NCBI RefSeq assembly: GCF_900218015.1
Contig: NZ_UFQQ01000022.1
Location: 20,591 to 84,590 of the forward strand
DNA length: 64,000 nucleotides
Source: Rhodopseudomonas pentothenatexigens
Lineage (GTDB): Bacteria > Pseudomonadota > Alphaproteobacteria > Rhizobiales > Xanthobacteraceae
Reading direction: 5' to 3'
In this document: positions 29,408 through 39,093 of the stretch, piece after piece
How the letters are laid out: every line of letters starts with the position of its first letter
Numbering within the stretch: position 1 is the first letter of the stretch
The notes under the pieces: model-generated
The model's database searches: none
Told to the model about the DNA's origin: nothing
The model's input: the letters and a program-made list of their open reading frames with translations, nothing else
Translations under genes and position numbers: made by a program

Positions 29408-31363
29408 TCAGGCGGCGCGGACTTCGCGCAGGAAGGTTTCGACCTGGGTCCTCAGCGCCTCGCCGCTGCGCGACAATTCGGACGCGGATTCGACGACTTG
29501 CGTCGCCGCCACGCCGGTCTCGCGCGCAGCTTCGTTGACGCCGGTGATGTTGCCCGAAACCTCGGTGGTGGAGCGCGCCGCCTCGGCGACGTTGTGGGCG
29601 ATCTCGCGCGTCGCCGCGCTCTGCTCGCGCACCGCGCTGGCGATCGCGGTGGCGATCTCGTTGATCTGCGCCACCGTGCCGGTGATGCCTTCGATCGCCT
29701 GCACCGAGGACTGGGTCGCCTGCTGGATCGAGTTGATCTGGGTGGTGATCTCCTCGGTCGCCTTCGAGGTCTGCTCGGCCAGCGCCTTGACCTCGGCGGC
29801 CACCACTGCGAAGCCGCGGCCGGCGTCGCCGGCGCGCGCCGCCTCGATCGTGGCGTTGAGCGCCAGCAGGTTGGTCTGCGAAGCGATGTCGCTGATCAGC
29901 GTCACCACCTCGCCGATCTTCTGCGCCGCTTCCGCGAGGCTCCTGACCTCTTCGTTGGTGCGACCGGCCTGGGTCGCGGCGTCGCTGGCGACGCGCGCCG
30001 ACTGGTCGACTCGGTTGCCGATCTCGGTGATCGAGGCGTCGAGTTCTTCCACTGCGGCAGCCACCGCCTGGGCATTGGACGTCGCCTGCGACGACGCCGC
30101 GGTCGCCGCCACCAGCCGGCGCTCGGATTCGCGCGCGGTGCCGACCATCGAGTCGGCGGTGCCGCGGAGTTCGGTCGCCGCCGAGCCCACCAGCGCGACC
30201 ACACTGCCGACGCCGGTCTCGAACCGCGCCGCCAGTTCGTGCATCGCCTTGCGCCGCTCGCTCTCGTGGCTGATCCGCTGCTCGTCCTGCGCGGCGCGCA
30301 GCCGGCCGGTCTCGATCAGCCCTTCCTTGAACACTTCGACCGCCTTGGCCATCGAGCCGATCTCGTCGCGCCGGCCCTTGCCGGGCACCTCGACGTCGTG
30401 ACGGCCGCTGCTGATGTCGCGCATCGCGCTCTCCAGCGCCTGGATCGGCTTGGCCATGCCGCGGCCCAGCCACACCGCGACCGCGGCCGCCGCCAGCACG
30501 GCGGCGATCGCGGCGAATGCCAGCCACTGCATCGACTGCCGCTCCAGCGCCGCATAGGCGCTGGCGTCGCGCACGATCTGCAGCACCGCGACCGGATCGC
30601 CGGAGAACCGCTTGATCTGGCCGAAGGTGGTGGCGATCGCCTTACCGTCGGCTTCGCCCTTTTCGATCACCAGCTCGCCGCCGAACGCGCGGCGCAGCGT
30701 CGCAAGATCGGTGCCGGGGCTCGCGAGGCTCGACGCGATCACGTTGACCTTGTCGCCGTTGAGCTGAAGAATGGCGACGTCGACGCCGAACCGCGCCTTC
30801 ATCCGCTCGACGAAGGCCTTGCCGAACGGCGCGCCGATATCGACCGTGCCGATCACCTTGCCGTTCTCGAGCATCGGCGTGGTGCCGAACACGGTGAGAT
30901 TGTCGAGGCCCGGCTCGATGCCGCCGACCGCCTGGCCGGTGGTCATCGCCTGCACCACCATCTTGCGCCGCGGCGACACGTCGTCGCCGAACGTCTTCGG
31001 ATTATGGATCCGGACCAGCGTCGTCGCCGGCGGCACCTGGATCGTGTACAGCGACAGCCCACGCAGCGTGGTCAGATCGCGGCCTTCCTTCAGCAGCTTC
31101 ATCAGCCCGTCGCGGTCGCCGGCCTTGGTGGCATCGCGCACCGGTTGTAGCGCCGCCAGACTATCGCTGAGTGCGAGTGTGGTTCGGGTCTCGGCCTCGG
31201 TCGCCGCGGTGATGTTGGCGTAGTCGGCGCGTAGTTCACGCTCCAGCGCAACGTCGATCGTCGCCTGCTGCCGCCACAGGCTGAAGCCGGCCAGAACCGC
31301 GCACGAGCCGATCGCGACCAGCGTGATGGCCACAATCATTCGGGCCGAAATCGATTTGAGCAT
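29408..31363 (-). CDS. Methyl-accepting chemotaxis protein with periplasmic Cache-type sensor
   Basis: A 651-residue transmembrane chemoreceptor. A signal-anchor helix ([21 protein letters not shown]) and a second helix near residues 280-300 bracket a periplasmic sensor of about 240 residues. The sensor contains [19 protein letters not shown] and [19 protein letters not shown], typical of a single-Cache domain that binds small ligands. HAMP follows ([19 protein letters not shown]), then the MCP signalling domain with the hairpin tip [20 protein letters not shown] and [20 protein letters not shown]. The ligand cannot be deduced. No che genes are adjacent, so it is an orphan receptor. Confidence 0.95.
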   Translation of the reverse strand: MLKSISARMIVAITLVAIGSCAVLAGFSLWRQQATIDVALERELRADYANITAATEAETRTTLALSDSLAALQPVRDATKAGDRDGLMKLLKEGRDLTTLRGLSLYTIQVPPATTLVRIHNPKTFGDDVSPRRKMVVQAMTTGQAVGGIEPGLDNLTVFGTTPMLENGKVIGTVDIGAPFGKAFVERMKARFGVDVAILQLNGDKVNVIASSLASPGTDLATLRRAFGGELVIEKGEADGKAIATTFGQIKRFSGDPVAVLQIVRDASAYAALERQSMQWLAFAAIAAVLAAAAVAVWLGRGMAKPIQALESAMRDISSGRHDVEVPGKGRRDEIGSMAKAVEVFKEGLIETGRLRAAQDEQRISHESERRKAMHELAARFETGVGSVVALVGSAATELRGTADSMVGTARESERRLVAATAASSQATSNAQAVAAAVEELDASITEIGNRVDQSARVASDAATQAGRTNEEVRSLAEAAQKIGEVVTLISDIASQTNLLALNATIEAARAGDAGRGFAVVAAEVKALAEQTSKATEEITTQINSIQQATQSSVQAIEGITGTVAQINEIATAIASAVREQSAATREIAHNVAEAARSTTEVSGNITGVNEAARETGVAATQVVESASELSRSGEALRTQVETFLREVRAA

Positions 31364-31557
31364 TCCGCGGTCCTTCTTCCCGTCACGTGCTGTTGGTTCG
31401 TTGGATCCATAACTAAGCGCAAGGCCACAAGAAGCGGTTAACGATTACCTCGTAGAACTACGAAACAAGCAGACAAATCCCGTCCCGGTAAGGTTGACTG
31501 GTTAGGTTAAGACCGCAATCGCGTTGACCGCGCGCGCGCGCCCGGTCAACTAACCGC

Positions 31558-31797
31558 ATGATCAAGGACGACGACTACGAACTCGACCGCTTCGGCAACC
31601 GCGTGCTGATCGGGCTGACGGCGGAGGAAACCGCCGAATATTTCCGCTTGGAGGAAATCATCAGCAAGAGCATGCCGCTTCCGCAGGTCACGCGCGACGA
31701 GTGGTACCGGCCGGAGGACCGCCGCTGGCTCGAGCTCTACGAGAAACACGAATCCGCCCGCCGGCCGTTCCTCAAGAGCAGCAAGACCATGCATTGA
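31558..31797 (+). CDS. Small conserved-looking acidic protein of unknown function
   Basis: A 79-residue soluble protein with strongly charged sequence, starting MIKDDDYELDRFGNRVLIGL and containing TAEETAEYFRLEEIISKSMP and EWYRPEDRRWLELYEKHESA. No transmembrane segment or known motif is recognised. Third-position GC bias matches the chromosome, which supports coding. The 194 bases upstream hold the imperfect palindrome CGTAGAACTACG near 31452 and an alternating GCGCGCGC run at 31531. The ATG has no obvious ribosome-binding site. It converges with the autotransporter gene. Confidence 0.6.
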   Translation: MIKDDDYELDRFGNRVLIGLTAEETAEYFRLEEIISKSMPLPQVTRDEWYRPEDRRWLELYEKHESARRPFLKSSKTMH

Positions 31798-31805
31798 GGG
31801 CGCCG

Positions 31806-31826
31806 GTCCGCACACTTACGGCGGAC
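31806..31826. terminator. Small hairpin between convergent genes
   Basis: GTCCGC and GCGGAC form a six-base-pair stem in the 39-base gap between the stop of the small acidic protein gene and the stop of the autotransporter gene. It could serve either side; the stem is short and lacks a T-run. Confidence 0.35.
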
Positions 31827-31836
31827 GGCTGCGCAG

Positions 31837-34800
31837 TCACCACGAATAGCGCAGCACGCCCTTGCCGGCGTAGCTGCGGGTGACGTCCGAGAACTCGCCC
31901 TCGAACGCGGCGGCGACAGAGAAGCCGTTCAGCCAGTTCAGTTCCGCCGACACCGTGGTCAGCGCCGCGTCCCGCGCCGGGCGGGCGCCGTTCACCACGA
32001 AGCTGGCGCCCGGCAGGGCCAGAAAGGTGGCCGCGACTGAACGAACGGCGTCGAATTCGTGCGCCCACGCCGCGCGCCCGCGCAGCGTCAGCAGCGCCCC
32101 GTCCAGCGCGAACGATTTGTCGCTGCGCAGGCCGAGTTCGCTGCGCGTCGAGGTCACGGTCTTGGCGTCGTAGCCGAGCGCGAACACGCTGCTGCCGCCC
32201 ACCGCCCGCTCGGTATAGGCCGGCAGATCGAAGGCGGTGACCTGCGCGGCGGCGTAGGGCGTGAGGCCGACGCCGCCGAACGCCGGTGCAACCCAGCGAT
32301 GGCCGGCTTCGACACGGGCCGAATAGCTATGCGCATTGAAGTCGGCGCGCAGCTGATCGAAGCCGCCGACGACGACAGTCCGTTCCGTGGTGATGTCCTG
32401 CCAGCCATAGGCCGCCGCGGCGGTGAGATAGCTGGCGCCGAAGCTGTGGCGGAGGAAGCCGCCGACCTGCATCAGATCGGAGCGCCCCGAGCCGAGCCCG
32501 TTCGCCAGGCCGAACTGGGTGGCGCCGCCCGCCATCGCGAAGCCGGCGACGGTCTGCGGCGACAGCCAGTAATCGGCGCCGGCGGCGATGCCGGCGAGCC
32601 GGCTGGTCGCGGTGGCGGAGCCGAGTGAAGCATTGCCGTCGGTGGTCTGCGCGCCGCCGAAGCCCGCGGCCCACATGTTCCAACGCGGCTCGAACGCCGC
32701 CGGCACCGGAGCCTTGGTCATCATCGCATTCGCATCGCGCACTGCGCCGGCACTCGTCGCGGCGAACGGCAGCAGCCGGCTGTCCGCACCCGGTGGCTCG
32801 CGGCCGTTGCCGAACGGATCGGTCAGCAGCCCCATGAACTGCGTCATGGCGTTGAAGGTCGATTGCTGCGCGCCGGTGGCGGTCTCGCCCGACACGGCGC
32901 TGAGCCCGTTCGCGTTCAGTGCGCCGAACACGATCGGAATGCTGCCGGTCCGCGTAAAGTAGTTCGTCAGCGCGTTGGCGACCGCAGTCTGGTTGGCGTT
33001 GAGGCCGCTGTTGACAACCGGCGGCGTCGGTCCGGGCGGCGTCGGCGGCGTGTAGTCGAGCACCAGATCGAGATAGGCGTTGTTGGCGTCGTAGCCGAGG
33101 CTCGATTTGAAGCCGGACGGCAGGTTGGTGTTGACCAGCGTCCCGAACGTCCCGGCGATGCCGCCGGTCGCGTTGACGATGGTGTATTGCCGCTCGACAT
33201 AGCCGCCGGCGGCGAACGACGCATTCACCGTCGCGTCGCCGAGCGTCGCAATGCCGGTGACGTTGACGCGATCGGCGCTTGTCGGCGACACTTCGACCAT
33301 GTAGCTCGACGCCGCCGTCAGCGTCAGGTTGCCGCTGACATTCAGCGTGCCGATCGAATTGCCCGGCGCCAGCGCGCCGCCATTGATCAGCGTGGTGCCG
33401 ACGGTGCCGTTGCCGCCGAGCGCCGCGCCGGCATTCACCGTCGTGAGCGACGACGACGCGATCGAGCCGTCGACGCTGAGCGTGCCGGCTTCGACCGTGG
33501 TGGCGCCGGTGTAGCTGCTGATGCCGGTCAGCGACAGATTGCCGGCGCCGCGCTTGATCAGTTGGCCGCCGCCGGAAATCGCGCCGCCGAAGCTGGTCGC
33601 GTCGGAGCGATTGAAAGCCAGCGTCGCGCTGTTGCCGACATCGCCGACGATCGAACCCGACGTCCCGCCGTCGCCGATCTGCAGTGTGCCGCTGGAGACG
33701 GTCGTGCCCCCGGTGTACGTATTGGTCCCGGTCAACGTGAAAACGCCACTGCCGCTGCTGCCGCCGAAGCTGATCAGATTGCCTGCGCCCGAAATCGAAC
33801 CACCAAACGTGTTGGCGTCGGAGCGGGCGAACTGCAGCGTTCCGTTGTTGACGACGTTGCCGACGATCCACCCCGTGGTGCCGCCGTTGCCGACCTGCAA
33901 GAAGCCGCTGCTGATGGTCGTGCCGCCGGTGTAGGTGTTGTCGCCGAACAGGATCAGCGCGTCGTTGCCGAGCTTGGTGACGCTGCCGGTGCCGGAGATC
34001 ACGCCGCCGAAGCCCGCGGCATCCGAGCGGTTGAACACCAGCGACGCATTGTTGACGACGTTGCCGGTGATCGAGCCGGTGGTGCCGCCGGTGCCGATCT
34101 GCAGTGTGCCGGCCGAGATCGTGGTGCCGCCGGTGTAGGTGTTGGCGCCGGTCAGGGTCAGCGTACCCGCCGCGATCTTCTCGAGCGATCCACTCCCCGA
34201 GATCACACCGCCGAAGCCGATCGAATCGTGTCGATTGAACTGCAGTACGCCGTTGTTGACGACATCGCCCACGATCGAGCCGCTGGTGGCGCCGTTGCCG
34301 ACCCGCAGCGTGCCGGCCGAGATCGTGGTGCCGCCGGTGTAGGTGTTGTTGCCGAGGAGCGCCAGGATGTCGCTGCCGTACTTGATCAGGTTGCCTGTCC
34401 CGGAGATCGCGCCGCCGAGGCTGGTGCCGTTGCTGCGGTTGACCGTCAGCGTCGCATTGTTGGTGATGTCGCCGGTGATCGAGCCGCTGATGCCGCCATT
34501 GCCGAGTTGCAGCGTTCCGCCCGAGATCGTGGTGCCGCCGGTGTAGAAATTGTCGCCGGTGAGCGTCAGCGTGCCGGTGCCGGTCTTGCCGAGCGCGAAT
34601 TGTCCGCCGTTGTCGATCAGCGCGCCCGAGAATTCCGTGGAGGTGTTCAGGCTGCCGACCGTCAGAGTCTGCACCGGAACCCCGCTCACCACCGTTGCCG
34701 CAACGACCCCGCTGCCCGACAGCGACCCGATCGAGATCGCGCCCAAGCCGGAGCGCAGGCCGATCGTGCCGTTGTTGACGATTTCGGCCGTTCCTCCCGA

Positions 34801-35304
34801 CGAGGATTGGCTGAACAGCAACGTGCCCCCGCTCAGAGTGGTGAAGGTCGCATTGCCTGCGGTGCTGGAGCCCACAAAATCGATCTGGCCGCCGGGACCG
34901 ATCAGGAAGTTCTGGGCGTTGCCGGAGTTGTTGACGATGCCGGCGCCGCTCATGTTGAGCTGCCCGCCGGACGCCACCCCGATCGTATAAGTCGGTGCCC
35001 CGGCCTCGAAGGTGAAGCCGTCGGGGCTGCGCGTGGCCGTCAGCAACACCGAATTCGACGCGCCGTTATTGGTGAACACCGCAGTCGAACCGGTGTCGGG
35101 CACGGCCGCGGGACCGCTCCAGTTGGACGCCGCGTTGAAATCCTGACCGGCGCCGATCCAGACCTGCTGCGCTGAAGCGGGCATCGTGACCGCGACCAGC
35201 GCCGTGGAAGCCAGGAGCGCCGACAGCAGGGTCCGCCTTCGCGCAGCGCCCGCCCGATCCGTCGCCCCCGGCCTCAGTTCCTCACCAATTTCACCAACCT
35301 GCAC
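31837..35304 (-). CDS. Autotransporter (type Va secretion) with repetitive beta-helix passenger
   Basis: An 1155-residue outer-membrane autotransporter. A signal peptide (RRRTLLSALLASTALVAVTMPASAQQ) precedes VWIGAGQDFNAASNWSG and a Gly/Thr/Asn-rich passenger. Residues about 255-610 consist of five to six copies of a 68-residue unit with YTGGTTISAGTLQIGNGG, GSITGDVVNNATL and FNRSDA.FGGAISG.G.L. These match passenger-associated transport repeats. A Pro-rich hinge (TPPTPPGPTPP) leads to the C-terminal autotransporter beta-barrel of about 280 residues ending VLRYSW, with the aromatic last residue needed for outer-membrane insertion. Start is GTG at 35304. The substrate or adhesin function is not evident. 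Confidence 0.93.
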   Translation of the reverse strand: MQVGEIGEELRPGATDRAGAARRRTLLSALLASTALVAVTMPASAQQVWIGAGQDFNAASNWSGPAAVPDTGSTAVFTNNGASNSVLLTATRSPDGFTFEAGAPTYTIGVASGGQLNMSGAGIVNNSGNAQNFLIGPGGQIDFVGSSTAGNATFTTLSGGTLLFSQSSSGGTAEIVNNGTIGLRSGLGAISIGSLSGSGVVAATVVSGVPVQTLTVGSLNTSTEFSGALIDNGGQFALGKTGTGTLTLTGDNFYTGGTTISGGTLQLGNGGISGSITGDITNNATLTVNRSNGTSLGGAISGTGNLIKYGSDILALLGNNTYTGGTTISAGTLRVGNGATSGSIVGDVVNNGVLQFNRHDSIGFGGVISGSGSLEKIAAGTLTLTGANTYTGGTTISAGTLQIGTGGTTGSITGNVVNNASLVFNRSDAAGFGGVISGTGSVTKLGNDALILFGDNTYTGGTTISSGFLQVGNGGTTGWIVGNVVNNGTLQFARSDANTFGGSISGAGNLISFGGSSGSGVFTLTGTNTYTGGTTVSSGTLQIGDGGTSGSIVGDVGNSATLAFNRSDATSFGGAISGGGQLIKRGAGNLSLTGISSYTGATTVEAGTLSVDGSIASSSLTTVNAGAALGGNGTVGTTLINGGALAPGNSIGTLNVSGNLTLTAASSYMVEVSPTSADRVNVTGIATLGDATVNASFAAGGYVERQYTIVNATGGIAGTFGTLVNTNLPSGFKSSLGYDANNAYLDLVLDYTPPTPPGPTPPVVNSGLNANQTAVANALTNYFTRTGSIPIVFGALNANGLSAVSGETATGAQQSTFNAMTQFMGLLTDPFGNGREPPGADSRLLPFAATSAGAVRDANAMMTKAPVPAAFEPRWNMWAAGFGGAQTTDGNASLGSATATSRLAGIAAGADYWLSPQTVAGFAMAGGATQFGLANGLGSGRSDLMQVGGFLRHSFGASYLTAAAAYGWQDITTERTVVVGGFDQLRADFNAHSYSARVEAGHRWVAPAFGGVGLTPYAAAQVTAFDLPAYTERAVGGSSVFALGYDAKTVTSTRSELGLRSDKSFALDGALLTLRGRAAWAHEFDAVRSVAATFLALPGASFVVNGARPARDAALTTVSAELNWLNGFSVAAAFEGEFSDVTRSYAGKGVLRYSW
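33680..34560. repeat. 204-base tandem repeat inside the autotransporter gene
   Basis: The segment is built from direct repeats of about 204 bases (68 codons). The unit ends at the phrase GTGCCGCCGGTGTA.GT.TT, seen at about 33930, 34135, 34338 and 34540. The units at 33935, 34139 and 34343 have exactly equal length; the one before is longer by a few codons. The units differ by many substitutions, so the array is old rather than a fresh expansion. Confidence 0.8.
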
Positions 35305-35480
35305 GCAACTGTCCCGCCACCTCTCAGGTCATTGGCGACCTGATTCAGGAATCAGCCTAGAGGTTCGGGATCGGGATGCAAATAGGAACCATTATTGGAA
35401 CCCACATCGGCGATCAGGCTGGTCCCCACCGCCGACGCATGCTAGCGCTCCCGCAAACAACAGCGGGGAGACGGAACGCG

Positions 35481-36119
35481 ATGATCGAGGCGGTGATCTG
35501 GGATTTCGGCGGGGTACTCACGAGCTCGCCGTTCGAAGCGTTTGCACGGTTCGAGACCGAGCGCGGGCTGCCGATCGACATCATCCGCCGCACCAACGCC
35601 GCCAATCATTTCGAGAACGCCTGGGCCAAGTTCGAGCGCGCCGAGATCGATCTCGACACGTTCGACGCGCTGTTCGCCGAAGAATCCCGCGCGCTCGGCG
35701 CGGAAGTGCGCGGCCGGGACGTGCTGCCGCTGTTGTCCGGCACGCTGCGGCCGGAGATGGTCGCCGCTCTGAAGATCATCAAACAGAACCACAAGACCGG
35801 CTGCATCACCAACAACCTGCCGGCCAACGCGATCGGCTCGGCGTCGGGGCGGACGCTGTACGTCGCCGAGGTGATGGCGCTGTTCGACCATGTGATCGAA
35901 TCCGCCAAGATCGGCCTGCGCAAGCCGGACCCGAAGATCTACCGGATGATGACCGACGCGCTCGGCGTCGACCCGAAGGCCTGCGTGTATCTCGACGACC
36001 TCGGCGTCAACCTCAAGCCGGCGCGTGAGATGGGGATGGCGACCATCAAGGTGACGAGCGGCGAGCAGGCGATCGCCGACCTCGAGGCCGCAACCGGGCT
36101 GAACCTCCGCAACGGCTGA
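35481..36119 (+). CDS. HAD-superfamily hydrolase
   Basis: A 212-residue HAD-IA type hydrolase. Motif I is VIWDFGGVLTSSPFEAF near residues 5-21: the nucleophile Asp is present, but the second acidic position is Gly, as in the DFGGVL branch related to epoxide hydrolase N-terminal domains. TNNLPANA supplies motif II, K in LRKPDPKIY motif III, and CVYLDDLGVNLKPAREMGM motif IV. The substrate is unknown. The ATG at 35481 is preferred; an upstream in-frame start at 35376 adds residues unlike the family. GGGGAG lies upstream. It is divergent from the autotransporter gene. Confidence 0.88.
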   Translation: MIEAVIWDFGGVLTSSPFEAFARFETERGLPIDIIRRTNAANHFENAWAKFERAEIDLDTFDALFAEESRALGAEVRGRDVLPLLSGTLRPEMVAALKIIKQNHKTGCITNNLPANAIGSASGRTLYVAEVMALFDHVIESAKIGLRKPDPKIYRMMTDALGVDPKACVYLDDLGVNLKPAREMGMATIKVTSGEQAIADLEAATGLNLRNG

Positions 36120-36148
36120 TTCTTGTTTCGCCCCAGGCCTCGGCACCC

Positions 36149-36235
36149 GTCATGGCCGGGCTCGTCCCGGCCATCCACGTCTTTGCGACGCGCGGAGGGA
36201 AAGGCGTTGATGCCCGGGGCAACCCGGGGCATGAC
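36149..36235. repeat. Composite palindromic repeat, family B, copy 2
   Basis: Begins GTCATGGCCGGGCTCGTCCC like the copy at 25834 and ends CCCGGGGCATGAC. The second hairpin (GCCCGGGGCAACCCGGGGC) is slightly different. It lies between the HAD hydrolase gene and the radical SAM operon and may end transcription from the former. Confidence 0.85.
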
Positions 36236-36478
36236 GACCTTGCGACGGCGACACGCCCCGAATCAGCGCGCTTCCAGCACGACTGGTTACCGATTTCTTA
36301 ATACCCGTTCCGCGCCCGGGCTCACGGCCGCACTTTATTACTTCGCCCCGGGCGCCGCGCAGCTTTGATTGCGCGGCGAAAGACGTTAATGATTCGTCGA
36401 GCGCGCCGTTTGTGGTGAGTTGCCGGCGGCTCGAGTCGCCTTGCGTCCGACAGCCACGTAAGCCGAGCCCAGCACCCG
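36236..36478 (+). promoter_or_regulatory. Upstream region of the radical SAM/SDR operon
   Basis: No gene is seen. A candidate promoter is TTGATT at 36365-36370, 17 bases, then AATGAT at 36388-36393, about 85 bases before the ATG. The sequence around 36270-36400 is AT-richer than its surroundings. The pattern is modest and assigned by eye only. Confidence 0.35.
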
Positions 36479-38377
36479 ATGACCAAGCTCGCCAGCCCGC
36501 CCTCGCCCGTGGACCACGCGCTCATCCGCGCAGACTTCGCGCGCTTTGCCGCCGCGCGGTCGCTGAGCCGGCCGAGCGACCTGATCCTGATCCAGCCGGC
36601 GCTGGTGCCGGAGAAATTCTTCGACGTCACCACCGCACGCAACGGCGGCTACTACAACTTCCCGCCGGCCGGGCTGCTGTATCTCGCCGCCGCGGCGCGC
36701 GCCGCCGATCCGGAGATCGGCATCCGCCTGATCGACATCAATCACCAGTTGCTCAAGGCCGCGCACAGCGACGGCTTCGATTACGACCTGTGGCGCGATC
36801 TGGTGCGCGAGGCGATCGGAGCCTGCGCCCATCCGCATGTCGCCGTATCGTACATGTTCGGCACCACCAAGCCGTGTTTCGTCGAGGTGATCGAGCTGAT
36901 CCGCAGCGAATTTCCGCAGGTGCCGATCCTGTCGGGCGGGGTGCAGGCGACGTTCGACTATCAGGAAATCCTTCAAAGCGGGCTGTGCGACATCGTCTCG
37001 CGCCACGAGGGCGAGCGGCAGTTGATGAGCTATCTGGCGGCGCTGGCGGGCGACGCCGACGCCGTGCCGGAGGGCATGGCGTTCGCCGATGGCGGCCGGA
37101 TCGTCGAACTCGGCAAGCCGCACAGCGACAATCCGGTGAACTGGGACATCCTGCCGTTCTACGACGCGATCAATGTCGAGGAGTATCATCGCTACGGCGG
37201 ACTCGGCGCGTTCTCGCGCTATGTCGGCGAGGACAAGCCCTACGCCACCGTGCTCGCCACCCGCGGCTGCCGGGCGCGCTGCACCTTCTGCACGGTGCGC
37301 AACTTCAACGGCTTCGGGCTGCGCCAGCGCACGGTGCAGGACGTGATCGACGAGGTGAAGCACCTCGTGACGCATCACGGCATCCGTTACATCGACTGGC
37401 TCGACGACGATCTGCTGTGGGACCGGGAGCGGACGCTGGCGCTGTTCAAGGGCCTCGCCGAACAGGTGCCTGGATTGGAATGGACCGCCAGCAACGGCGT
37501 GATCGCAGTGGCGATCGACGACGAGATCATGCAGGCGATGGTCGCGTCCGGGCTGCGCGCCTTCAAGATCGGGGTCGAGTCCGGCAACGACGCGATGCTG
37601 AAGACGATCAAGAAGCCGACCACCAAACCGAAATTGCGCGAGCGCGCCAGGCTGTTCGCGAAATACCCGGAGGTGTTCGTCTCGACCAATTTCATCATCG
37701 GATTTCCCGACGAGACCTTCGGCCAGATGATGGACAGCTACGATCTCGCGGTCGAGCTCGCCAGCGACTGGGCGAGCTTCTACATCTGCCAGCCGCTGAA
37801 GGGCACCGAGATGTTCTCGGCTTTCCAGTCGCTCGGCGACGCGCGCACCAAAGAAGAGCGCTACGACAAGACCATCAATCCCGGCCGCTCCGCCGAGCGC
37901 GGCGAATTCGGCTATCGCTTCGCCGCCGACCGCGAGCGGCTGCGCACCGGCTGGGAGGTGTTCGACATCCCGCACCAGGCCGTGCCCGATCTCGAGCAGC
38001 AGAAGGAGATCTGGTTCAGCTTCAACCTGGTCGCCAACTTCCTCGACAACCCGAACTTCCGCCCCGGCGGCAATGTCGCCAAGCTGGCGCGCTGGATCGA
38101 GGCGATCCACGATGGTTATCCCTACGACGCCTCGATGGCGGCGGCGCTGGCGCACGCTTACTGGCTGCTCGGCGATCAGGTGCGCCACGCTCACCACCGC
38201 GCCGATTTCCTGCGGCTGACCGAGACTTCGCCGTATTGGCAGACCCGCGTGGCGCAATTCCCCGAACTGCTGTCGCTGGCGCATGTCGACGAAGCGCCGG
38301 CCTGGTTCGCCGGTTCGCCGCCGCTGGCTCTGACCAGGCCGCTGGCGTTCGCCCGGCCCGGACAGGTGCCGGCGTGA
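36479..38377 (+). CDS. Radical SAM protein with N-terminal B12-binding-like domain
   Basis: A 632-residue enzyme. Residues about 33-210 resemble a cobalamin-binding Rossmann domain (FPPAGLLYLAAAARAADPE, VSYMFGTTKPCFVEVIELI, PILSGGVQATFDY), but no DxHxxG histidine motif is visible. The radical SAM core follows with the cluster motif TRGCRARCTFC, cysteines 264, 268 and 271 (CX3CX2C), then YIDWLDDDLLW and FKIGVESGNDAML. The C-terminal 150 residues are of unknown type. The reaction is unknown; members methylate, cyclise or rearrange diverse substrates. Its stop overlaps the GTG start of the first SDR gene, so the three genes form one coupled operon. Confidence 0.85.
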   Translation: MTKLASPPSPVDHALIRADFARFAAARSLSRPSDLILIQPALVPEKFFDVTTARNGGYYNFPPAGLLYLAAAARAADPEIGIRLIDINHQLLKAAHSDGFDYDLWRDLVREAIGACAHPHVAVSYMFGTTKPCFVEVIELIRSEFPQVPILSGGVQATFDYQEILQSGLCDIVSRHEGERQLMSYLAALAGDADAVPEGMAFADGGRIVELGKPHSDNPVNWDILPFYDAINVEEYHRYGGLGAFSRYVGEDKPYATVLATRGCRARCTFCTVRNFNGFGLRQRTVQDVIDEVKHLVTHHGIRYIDWLDDDLLWDRERTLALFKGLAEQVPGLEWTASNGVIAVAIDDEIMQAMVASGLRAFKIGVESGNDAMLKTIKKPTTKPKLRERARLFAKYPEVFVSTNFIIGFPDETFGQMMDSYDLAVELASDWASFYICQPLKGTEMFSAFQSLGDARTKEERYDKTINPGRSAERGEFGYRFAADRERLRTGWEVFDIPHQAVPDLEQQKEIWFSFNLVANFLDNPNFRPGGNVAKLARWIEAIHDGYPYDASMAAALAHAYWLLGDQVRHAHHRADFLRLTETSPYWQTRVAQFPELLSLAHVDEAPAWFAGSPPLALTRPLAFARPGQVPA

Positions 38378-39093
38378 CGCTCGCCGGCAAGGCCGCGCTG
38401 GTCACCGGCGGCAGCAAGGGCATCGGCTTTGCGATCGCGCGGGCGCTGGCGCAGGCCGGCTGCGACGTGATGATCTGCGCCCGCGACGACAGCGAGATCG
38501 CCCAGGCTCTGCCGGCGCTGCGCGACGGCGTCGCCGGCCGGGTTCACGGCGTGGCGTGTGACGTTCGCGACGAGTCGGAGGTGCGCCAGCTGATCGACCA
38601 CGCCGTCACGGCGTTCGACGGCCTCGACATTCTGGTCAACAACGCCGGCATCGGCCTGCTCGGCCCGGTCGAGAGCTTCGCCCCCTCGAATTGGCGCGCG
38701 ACGATCGATACCAATCTCACCGGCGCGTTCTATTGCTGCCACTACGCGATCCCGGCGCTGAAGGCGCGCGGCGGCGGCGCCATCGTCAACATCGGCAGCC
38801 GTTCCAGCGTCAACGCCTATGGCGGCGGCGCGGCGTATTGCGCCTCGAAATTCGGCCTGCTCGGCCTGTCGGAATCGCTGCTGCAGGAGCTGCATCCGTA
38901 CGGCATCCGCGTCAGTTGCGTGATGCCCGGCCGGGTCGCCACCGACTTCGCCGACGAACCGCCGCAGGACTGGCACCTGTCCGCCGACGATGTCGCGCAG
39001 GCGGTGATCGACGTGCTGTCGTTCGCGCCGCGGGCGCTGGCGAGCCGGATCGAGCTGCGGCCGGCGCGGCCGCCATCGCCGGCGCCGCGATGA
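38374..39093 (+). CDS. Short-chain dehydrogenase/reductase, first of two
   Basis: A 239-residue classical SDR. The cofactor site is ALVTGGSKGIGFAIARAL near residues 9-26 and the NNAGIG motif near 89-94. The catalytic triad serine is in NIGSRSSVNAYGGG, with Y and K in AAYCASKFG. The final stretch is RVATDFADEPP and a short Pro-rich tail. The GTG at 38374 overlaps the radical SAM stop as GTGA. The next SDR gene starts within its stop as ATGA. The substrate is unknown; operon context implies it acts on the radical SAM product or its precursor. Confidence 0.9.
   Translation: MTLAGKAALVTGGSKGIGFAIARALAQAGCDVMICARDDSEIAQALPALRDGVAGRVHGVACDVRDESEVRQLIDHAVTAFDGLDILVNNAGIGLLGPVESFAPSNWRATIDTNLTGAFYCCHYAIPALKARGGGAIVNIGSRSSVNAYGGGAAYCASKFGLLGLSESLLQELHPYGIRVSCVMPGRVATDFADEPPQDWHLSADDVAQAVIDVLSFAPRALASRIELRPARPPSPAPR

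Noticed and set aside
29318..31150. 610-codon frame opposite the chemoreceptor gene
   Set aside because: Antisense shadow; the minus strand shows complete HAMP and MCP domains.
33680..34560. Regular repeats considered as a CRISPR array
   Set aside because: Units of 204 bases lie in frame within a coding sequence and there are no short direct repeats with unique spacers. No CRISPR array was seen anywhere in the window.
32863..35175. 770-codon frame opposite the autotransporter gene
   Set aside because: Composition is Arg/Ala/Asp-rich and repeats only because the autotransporter does; no domain is visible.
36412..39093. An 893-codon frame covering the radical SAM gene and SDR 1
   Set aside because: The first part is an out-of-frame reading of the radical SAM gene; the SDR begins at the GTG at 38374.
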